Below, piece after piece: positions 57,011 to 64,000 of a stretch of DNA of 64,000 nucleotides; within the stretch, counting starts at the first letter, position 1, and each line of letters starts with the position of its first letter. Position numbers and translations under genes: made by a program. The DNA is from Megascapheus bottae. Taxonomy: Eukaryota; Chordata; Mammalia; Rodentia; Geomyidae. A model generated the notes under the pieces. That model did not search any database. It had not been told where the DNA came from and saw only the letters and a list, made by a program, of their open reading frames with translations. The stretch spans positions 5,837,018 through 5,901,017 of the forward strand of contig JANJXV010000043.1 of assembly GCA_024803745.1 (NCBI GenBank). Direction: 5' to 3'.

Positions 57011-58497
57011 TTTTGTGGGATATACATTGGATGCGTGTCTGCATTCTCCCCATCTTCTTCTCCTCATCTATCCGTAGACACCACATAAACCGTGTCACTA
57101 CCCACTGCCTGATGTTAAGTTATCTGAACCTAGATTTTGCCTTTCTATCGAATTATACCATTTGAGATCTTCTTGAATCTTCCATATATCAGTGAATACA
57201 TGTGTATACAAGATCATACCACCTGATGTATTTACTAAGGAGTTTGTGAGCTAAATGTACCTTCCACATACAAGGGAAATCATTAGTCCTGTATCTCTCT
57301 GAGTCTAACTTACTTCCTTTAACATAATTTTTTTCCAGGACTTTCCACTTTTGTTCCAGTGATAAAATACTATCCTCACCACTGGATGACTAGAATTTTA
57401 CTATGTCTAGATATGACATTTCTTAGCTCCATTGACCCAATAGGATGCTCTGGGCTGATTCCATCCATGTCTGATAAACTACCAACAGCAGAATCCTCAC
57501 ATCCTTCATATAGTTTGTTTTTCTCTCTTCCATGGTGCTGTACTCCCATATGGCTGCCCAGTTCCCCATTGTAATGGGGAATCTGTGACCCTAAGAATCC
57601 TCACATCTCTAGGGCCTCTGTGCACTTGTTGCTTTATGTTTCTGATCCTCTGGATCATTCCACGGGGTGCAAGTTCAATGCATTCCCCATACATGTGCTA
57701 TAGTGAATCCTGGGACTCTTCTACATCATATGGGACCATCCTAATCCATTGAAGAAATGTCGCATGGGGACCCAGCTGGTCTGGGACTTTTGCACTGCAG
57801 GGATGAAGGGCTTGAACTTTGAATGTTAGGTAGAATTGGAGACACAAGCTCAGAGCTGATGATTAGTTAGATTTTTGGTGTGTTTGGTCCAAGTCTCTGA
57901 GGATGTACTGTTGTTAACAGATGAAGAGGAGAAAGGAGAGAACTCAAACCTATTTCTTAGTGAAGAAAGAATATTTACAGAAGGGAATTGTCCTCCTCCT
58001 TTAGGAAGAATGAGCTTCCATCATTTGTGAAGAAATAAATTTGAGGACAAAATTCAAATGAAGTCAAGCCAGACCCAGAGATGCTAAGGATGCATATTTT
58101 CTCTCATATGTGGTAGTTAGATCTACTTTATAATTACACAATTATGTTCATGTGGGGTAATTTGCAAAGGTACCCAATTTATACCGTAAACCGCGCTACG
58201 TTCAGGGAGGGAGTTTAAATGGTGTCATTCCTTGGAAAACTCACTCTCAGTCCACAAGAATGAATGCCAGGAAGCTGGAAAGTCTTGTAGGCTTAGAGCA
58301 ATAAAATTTATAAAAACTAATGTGAGGAAAATAGAGAAATTGATGTCTAGAGATGAAGAGGTCAAACACATTTCATAGCTGTGTTCTCAAGACAAGGGAA
58401 AACCAATGTATCAACTGAAATATGATATATTTAGGATAGAGTTTAAATGGTGTAATTCATTATAACTCCCAAAATACCAGCCAACAAAATGATTATC
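57011..58497. other. Old L1 remnants and unrecognised sequence
   Basis: 57230-57450 resembles an old antisense L1 3' region ('gagtctaacttacttcctttaac'). 57960-58140 looks like an old sense L1 3' region ('aagccagacccagagatgc', 'ttttctctcatatgtgg'). 57450-57960 and 58140-58497 hold nothing I recognise. No coding frame is supported. Confidence 0.4.
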
Positions 58498-58875
58498 AGA
58501 AAATAGCGTACTGGATATAGTATGATGCTAAATGAAAGGGCCTCTAGGGTGTAGAAACAAAAGCCATATGAGTGATTGTTGTCCTTAATGTATTATGTTA
58601 TCTCTCACTCTTGCTGTCCCTTGGTTATCTCATATTGATAGTATCTCACTTCGTTATCTGATATATTGAATATATTTGTAATTGGTTATTTGAAATTGTA
58701 TAGGGAAGGGAGGAAAACAAGATGAGGAGTGGGGGTAGGGGGAGGGAAATGGGGACAAAGACATGAGAAGGGTATCAATGTGTGTGAATTAATGCACCTT
58801 CTATCTGGTGAATATAATGTAACCCTTCCATTAACTACAATAAAAATATGACAAAAAAGAAAATAATGTACTGGA
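58498..58875 (+). mobile_element. L1 copy N, short sense 3' end with target-site duplication
   Basis: L1 3' untranslated region with A-rich tail, 58516-58857, between direct repeats AGAAAATAGCGTACTGGA (58498-58515) and AGAAAATAATGTACTGGA (58858-58875), which match at 16 of 18 positions. Confidence 0.88.
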
Positions 58876-59294
58876 AATGTAGAGGATAAGACAGAGGATA
58901 GTATACTGAAGTGAGAAGGGGAACTGTTATTAAAAATTCCATACATACCCTACAAAATTAAGACAATTGAAGGGAGGGGAGTTTGGGTAGAATGAAGTAG
59001 AATAAAACTGGTGATATGGATCAAGATACACTGTGTTCACCAACTGCTCTATTGAGTGTCAACTCCTTGGTACAAATACATTAATGTAATTCAAATACTT
59101 ATTTAAAAATAGAATATTGAAGATATTATTGAGGTTGGGAGAGTTGGTGAAACAGAAAGGGTGTAAACAACCAAAACTCATTTTTCTCACAAACTGATAT
59201 GTTGAACTGTAACATCTTACTACAACAAATTAATTATAATCATGATAATAAAGAAACCAGTGCACAACTACTTAAAAAGCTTTTGTTTTTTTTG
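58876..59294 (+). repeat. Two copies of the GA-rich 'tggtacaac' module
   Basis: Collinear with 25760-26090; the rest is AT-rich with nothing recognised. Confidence 0.55.
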
Positions 59295-59485
59295 TCAGTC
59301 TGGGTGCTTGAACTCAGGCCCTGGGCATTATCCTTGGACACATTTTGCTCAAGGCTAGTGCTCTGCCACTTGAGTCACAGGACCACTTCTGGATTTTTCT
59401 CTGTACATGATGCCAGGGAATCGAACATAGGGCTCTGTGCACGCTAGGTGAAAACGCTACCCTAGGCCACACTCCCGGCCACGTG
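59295..59485 (-). mobile_element. SINE with ID-like halves, antisense
   Basis: 'tgcttgaactcaggccctgggcattatcc' is the reversed ID half of the dimeric SINE. 'ccagggaatcgaacatagggctctgtgcacgctagg' is a reversed stand-alone ID-like element. Confidence 0.65.
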
Positions 59486-59845
59486 TCACAGAAATTTTTT
59501 ATGATTCTGTCATCCCTGTGTTTGAAATGTCCAGAGACTTGGCTTGTTAATACACACAGGTTGGTTAATTGTGACCTGTGAGTATTAATCCTCCAAGGAA
59601 ATATAAAAGTCAAGGATGAGCCTTCCCTCCCCTGTCTCCAGGACACTGGTTTTATATCTCTCTCCTCATCACCACCATCTCTGCTCGTTCTGTGTCTTCA
59701 TCTCTTTTCTGAGGACAGAGGCTGGATTTGTGCTGGGCAACAGATCTGGGGTCCTCATATCTGTCTACCTGGGCCATAGCTGAAGAGAGAAGCAGCTTAA
59801 GCAACTGAGTGGGGCAGGATAGGTGGTGAAGGACTTGGACACAGT
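59486..59845. other. Unrecognised sequence
   Basis: No repeat or gene recognised; may include part of the LTR-bearing insertion that follows. Confidence 0.35.
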
Positions 59846-60340
59846 TGCCGGGGCCAGCCGGCAGCAAACCAGGGTTCGCAGATTGGGCTTCCTGAAATGG
59901 GGGGCAAGGACTAGGAAAAAATAGAAGAGAGACAGACACACCGGTCCGGGATGTCTGCAGTCCAGGTAAAGACTGCCCCGTTTATTTTCCACTCCAGCTT
60001 CTTCCCTTCCTGAGACCCAGGGAACTTCCAGGTGTTACATTCATATGGTAAATCTCAGGTCATTTGAACAGAATAAGGCCAGAAAACAATAAGACAATAA
60101 AGCCATTGTCTGATGCAAATCAAGGTACAGTTTGATTCCACTCTGGCTCCCAACAGGAGACAAAGTGTATGTCCTCAGTGAATTTGCAGGTAGGGGTTGA
60201 AGGTTAGGGGTACCAGTGTATGCAATGAAGAATTCTTTACCTACTGTACTTTTCATCCTCATTTGTGGCTCACCAAATTTAGCAGGATATAAATGTTCAA
60301 ACCAGTTTCCAAAATTCTCCTAAAGGCTGTCTGAAAGGAG
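59846..60340 (-). mobile_element. Possible endogenous retrovirus LTR, class II-like, antisense
   Basis: On the minus strand AATAAA (59976-59981 region) is followed by a U5-like stretch with 'gtgtctgtctctctt' and ends GGCTGGCCCCGGCA, similar in style to rodent class II LTR ends. The outer U3 boundary and target duplication are not identified, and no retroviral genes are seen. It could also be another repeat. Confidence 0.4.
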
Positions 60341-60364
60341 GAGGGGGAGCAGGAAGAAGAGAAG

Positions 60365-60675
60365 AAGGAGAAATAGGATATAAAGTGCATTATTTCCCAA
60401 ACATTGATACCCTTTCTCATGTTTTTGTGCCCTTTTGCCTCTCCCTACCCACTCCCTCCATCTTGTTTTCCCCCTTCCCTATCCAATTTCAAATAAACAA
60501 ATAAATGTATATGCAATATAACAGATAACAAGGTAAGATAATGTAATAATATGAGAATAACCAAGGGACAATAAAAGAGATGAGAAATAACCTAGGACAC
60601 TAAGAACAACAATTACACATCATATGGCTCTTGTTTCCATATCCTGGAGGTCTTCTCATTTAGCCTCTAGCTCCT
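60365..60675 (-). mobile_element. L1 3' end, antisense
   Basis: Reversed 3' untranslated region ('gcattatttcccaaacattgatacc' to 'catatggctcttgtttcc'); the terminal 'aattaataaaaggg' is lost, and a GA-rich stretch precedes it. Confidence 0.75.
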
Positions 60676-60679
60676 AACT

Positions 60680-60808
60680 TCCTGATTTTTGCTAGTTAAT
60701 TCAAAACAAGATATGCTCAGAATTCCCTGCCCCAGACTGGCTTCCACCTGTGAATCTCAGACCTCAGCCTCTGGAGTAGTTAGAAGTCTGAGCCACCTGG
60801 CCCTGGAA
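60680..60808 (-). mobile_element. SINE fragment, antisense
   Basis: 'cagacctcagcctctggagtagttag' is the reversed Alu-like half. Confidence 0.55.
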
Positions 60809-60939
60809 CACTATATATTTTTAAGGAACAGGCTGTTTCAGCTTCCCCCTATTCATGTGGTTAAACTACACCTTACTTGATGAGAGTTGTTCCATCAGAA
60901 TCCTTTCCTGCCACACTTTACTCAATTTTTGTGTGCATT

Positions 60940-61400
60940 GATACATATGACTCTATGTGTATTCATACACTGTGAAAATTGAGATTTAATTTTTATGTTT
61001 TATAAAAGGATACATGTCCTTTGTTTCTCTGAACCTGACTTATTTCACTCAATATCACATTTCCAGGCTTACTCATTTCCCTACAAACGCCATAATACAC
61101 GAATAGGAAAGTCGAGAGGAACCAGAAGGAGATTTGTGCCTGCATGCTGTCACAGTGGAGATAAATAAGGAGTGACTGTTCATGGGATTGGATTTTCTTT
61201 TCAGTGTGATAAAAATACTCACTGCAAATTTCAAATATCCAAATACAAATAAATTCAATATATGAGATAACAAAGTGAGATACTATAACAATATCAGATA
61301 ACCAAGGGATAGCAAAGGAGATGAGAGACAACATAGTACATTAAGAACAACAATTATTCATTATATGGTTTTTGTTTGAAATTTGATAGGAAAGGGAGGA
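60940..61400 (-). mobile_element. L1 3' fragments, antisense, rearranged
   Basis: 61000-61100 resembles an older L1 type ('ctgaacctgacttatttcactcaatatcac'). 61215-61370 is a younger 3' untranslated region. 61372-61400 ('gaaatttgataggaaagggagg') is in the opposite orientation. Confidence 0.6.
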
Positions 61401-61454
61401 AAGTTGCTGGCTAGGGCAAGGTGTTTCTTGAAGTAGGGGTTCCATTTTTTGTTT

Positions 61455-61945
61455 TTTTCATATATTTTTATTGTAATTAATAGCAGGGTTACATTATATT
61501 CACCCAATAGAAGGTACATTACTTCACAAATATTGATACCCTTTCTCATGACATGGTCCCCATTTCCCTTCCCCCCTCTCCCCGCTCCTCTTGATTTCCC
61601 CCTTCCCTCTCCTATTTCAAATAACCAATTAATCACATATAAGATATATCAGATAACAAGGTGAAATATTGTAACAATATGAAATAACCAAGGGACAGCA
61701 AAAGAGATGAGAGATAACAGTATATTAAGGACAATAATAACTCATTATATGGCTTTGCTTTCTTATCCTGGAGGTCCTTACATTTAGTGTCATACTATTT
61801 GGCCTAATGTCTCCAGATTTTGTTCTATTGTAAATATCTGCTAGGAGAGCCCAAGTTTTCTATTGATTATGACAAATGAGGGAAACCATTGAGCCTATGT
61901 TCCTTTGAGTGTGGCTTACTTCACTTAATATAGTTCTGTAATGCA
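61455..61945 (-). mobile_element. L1 3' end, antisense
   Basis: Reversed 3' terminus ('tttttattgtaattaatagcagggttac'), complete 3' untranslated region and the start of the ORF2 C-terminus. Confidence 0.85.
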
Positions 61946-62089
61946 AAAATTTTAAATTTGTATAGGCAGCACATGTCTGGAGATGGTTGCCCAACAAACT
62001 GAATTTTACAGTGGTTGAGATGTGAATTTTCTATCATGGATAACTTATCTCAATTAAAGTGCGCAAAAGGAGATCTTTTTTTATTTTGG

Positions 62090-62575
62090 TAGCACTGGTA
62101 CTTGAACTCAGGGCTTTCTTCTTTCTTGGCAAATGATGTACAACCAGATTTTTTGATTGTTTGTAGTCATTGTATAGAAAGGATTTAGGGGTTATTAATG
62201 CACAGGTATGTTCAAATGCTCATATCTCATGGTCAGCCTCTAGTTGCTAACTAATGAAAGCAAGGTGGGTACTTTTTGCTGTTGTTAGCTTGCTTGTTTG
62301 CTTGTTCATTTGTACCTGTCCTCGGGCTTGAACTCAGGGCCTGGACACTTTCCCTGAGCTTTTTTGCTCCAGGCTATTATTCTCCTATTTCAATCATAGC
62401 TCGACCTCTTGCTGTCTCTGTGTGTATGAGTGTGTGTGGTGTGTGTGTGTTTAATTGGATATAAAATTCTAATGGACTTCCCAGCCATGGATGGCTTTGA
62501 AATGAAATTCCCAGGTCTATGCTTCCTGAGTGTCTAGGATTCTGGGTGTGAAGCACAGGCACACAGGGAAAGCAA
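62090..62575 (-). mobile_element. Two degraded SINE copies, antisense
   Basis: ID-half end at 62095-62130; a fuller copy at 62305-62550 with a TG-rich insert (62418-62450). Confidence 0.6.
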
Positions 62576-63224
62576 TAAATGAACATTACTTGTGACTTGG
62601 TAGGAAAATGAATACATAAGCTATTTTACATTGCTGAAGGTTTATTGATTTAGAGAACATGGTTGAGACAAATCAAATGATGTAAGATAAATAATGTAAA
62701 AGGCAAGGCTCATCATGTATTTTTACTTATGGAGAAATGAATGTGTTTTGGTGTCACTTGTGTGCTTGGCTCTCCACATATACTTAATTGAAACAGTTTA
62801 ACAAAAGTTTGTATTTCACAGAAAACATGGATCGTATATCATTTAATAATTCCACTAAGCTACTTTCTCTCTTTAACACTTTTTATCTTGACTTACTTGC
62901 AGCAACAGATTTCAGATTAACATGTCCCTGTACTTGTATAATGTATGTTCATCTGAGTCATCTGTTCTATCATTCTCCTCTTCCACCTGCCTTATCACCA
63001 ACAGACACATTATTATCCAGATTTCTTTTTTAAACAAATAAACTGAGTATTATCACGGCATTCTCCTTTGGTTCCTTGTTTCCATTCGTTCCACTACTTC
63101 CTAATGGAACTCCACTCAAGATACTGATATTCAGGATATTTCTGTTGTTAAATTGTCTGGGGACTATTTGATAGACTTAAAACTTGAAATTGAATTCCTG
63201 CATATGCTGTAATTAGCCATATTT
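62576..63224. other. No gene seen; partly shared with 26930-27310
   Basis: AT-rich. 62880-63220 is loosely paralogous with 26930-27310, and both are followed by a counterpart of 'ctgtaattagccatatttt'. Confidence 0.4.
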
Positions 63225-63425
63225 TTTGCTAGTCCTGGGGTTGGAACACAGAGTCTGGAAAATGTCCTTGGGCTTTCTCAAGGCTGCAGCTCAAGGCCAC
63301 ATGAGCTACAGCACCACTTCCAGCTTTTTCTGTGTATGTGGTACCGAGGAATACAATCAGATCTTTGTGAATCAGATCTTTGTACATAAACGGGCCAAAT
63401 TCCTGGACCTTATTAGCCATATTTT
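63225..63425 (-). mobile_element. SINE, antisense, ID-rich
   Basis: 'ctagtcctggggttggaacacagagtctgg' and 'catgagctacagcaccacttccagc' are the reversed ID half and linker. Confidence 0.6.
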
Positions 63426-64000
63426 ATTTTTTATTTTATTTTATTTTTTATTGTAATTAATAAAAGGGTTACATGATATTTACCAGAAAGAAGGTGCATT
63501 AATTCACATATATTGATACCCTTTCCCATGTCTTGGTCCCCATTACCTTCCCCTCCACCCCCCTGTCTTGGATTTCCCCCCTTCCCTATCCAATTTCAAA
63601 TAACTATATACAAATAAATCCAATATATCAGAGAACAAAGTGAGATACTGTAACAATATGAGATACCCAAGGGACAGCAAAAGAGATGAAAGATAACATA
63701 GTATATTAAGGACAACCATCATTCTTTGTATGGCTTTTGTTTCAATATCCTGGAGATCTTTTCAATTAGCTTCATACTATATGGCCTTATATATCGAGGT
63801 TTTGCTCTATTGCAGATCTCTGCTAGTAGAGCCCAAGGTTTCTACTGATTATGACAAATGAGGGGGAAAATTGAGCTTAACTTCCTTTGAGTCTGGCTTA
63901 CTTCACTTAATATGATTTTTTCTAAGACTTTCCATTTCCTAACAAATGGGGCGATGTCATTTTTTCTGACAGCAGCATAGAATTCCATTATGTACAAATA
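63425..64000 (-). mobile_element. L1 3' end, antisense, running off the window
   Basis: Reversed 3' terminus ('ttttttattgtaattaataaaagggttac'), full 3' untranslated region and ORF2 C-terminus ('gcagcatagaattccattatgtacaaata') at the window edge. Little decay, so fairly young. Confidence 0.9.

Overview
This window is mammalian nuclear DNA, most likely from a rodent. The support is three olfactory receptor (OR) sequences of the same class II subfamily (OR7-like), abundant LINE-1 (L1), dozens of copies of a dimeric SINE with an Alu/B1-like left half and a tRNA-Ala/ID-like right half, long CA/GA/GATA microsatellites and two LTRs. The SINE and L1 types look like those of non-murid rodents; a geomyoid or pocket-mouse-like source is my guess and is unproven. 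I see no bacterial genes, operons or CRISPR.

The backbone is a tandem segmental duplication. Each unit has an OR coding exon, a downstream block D (CTC-rich tract, SINEs, GA tract, a CA and TG pair flanked by inverted SINEs) and a block P (unit spacer with TG and GATA tracts, then a GA-rich module just upstream of the next OR). In order: P-end 866-1540, OR1 2341-3288 (intact frame), D 3290-6151, P 13797-17990, OR2 18402-19338 (frameshifted), D 19340-22484, an L1-filled break 22485-32752, D 32753-33986 plus 40781-41740, P 41745-45000, OR3 45070-45590 (truncated), D 46373-48900, P 48905-51740. Only OR1 could still make a full-length protein, and it carries changes at two signature motifs.

L1 copies fill the rest: a nearly complete but broken copy (6152-13796) with another L1 inside it in antisense; 5'-inverted copies (22485-24305, 26085-26870, 33987-40780); a U6 snRNA/L1 chimera (29490-30340); an internally deleted copy (51745-54296); and many 3' ends. 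No L1 here has intact ORF1 and ORF2.

The most unusual structures are: (1) a 6.8-kb insertion at 33987-40780 bracketed by a 15-bp target-site duplication, which reads as one twin-primed L1 retrotransposition whose RNA began about 2 kb upstream of the L1 5' end and so carried OR-unit DNA with it; (2) an imperfect palindrome of roughly 750-800-bp arms at about 54590-57010, with a solo LTR inserted in one arm only; (3) the U6-L1 chimera. The right-hand 7 kb (57000-64000) holds old and young L1 3' ends, SINE fragments and a possible second LTR, with no gene recognised. Boundaries of repeats are by eye and should be read as accurate to about 10-30 bases unless a duplication or junction is stated.
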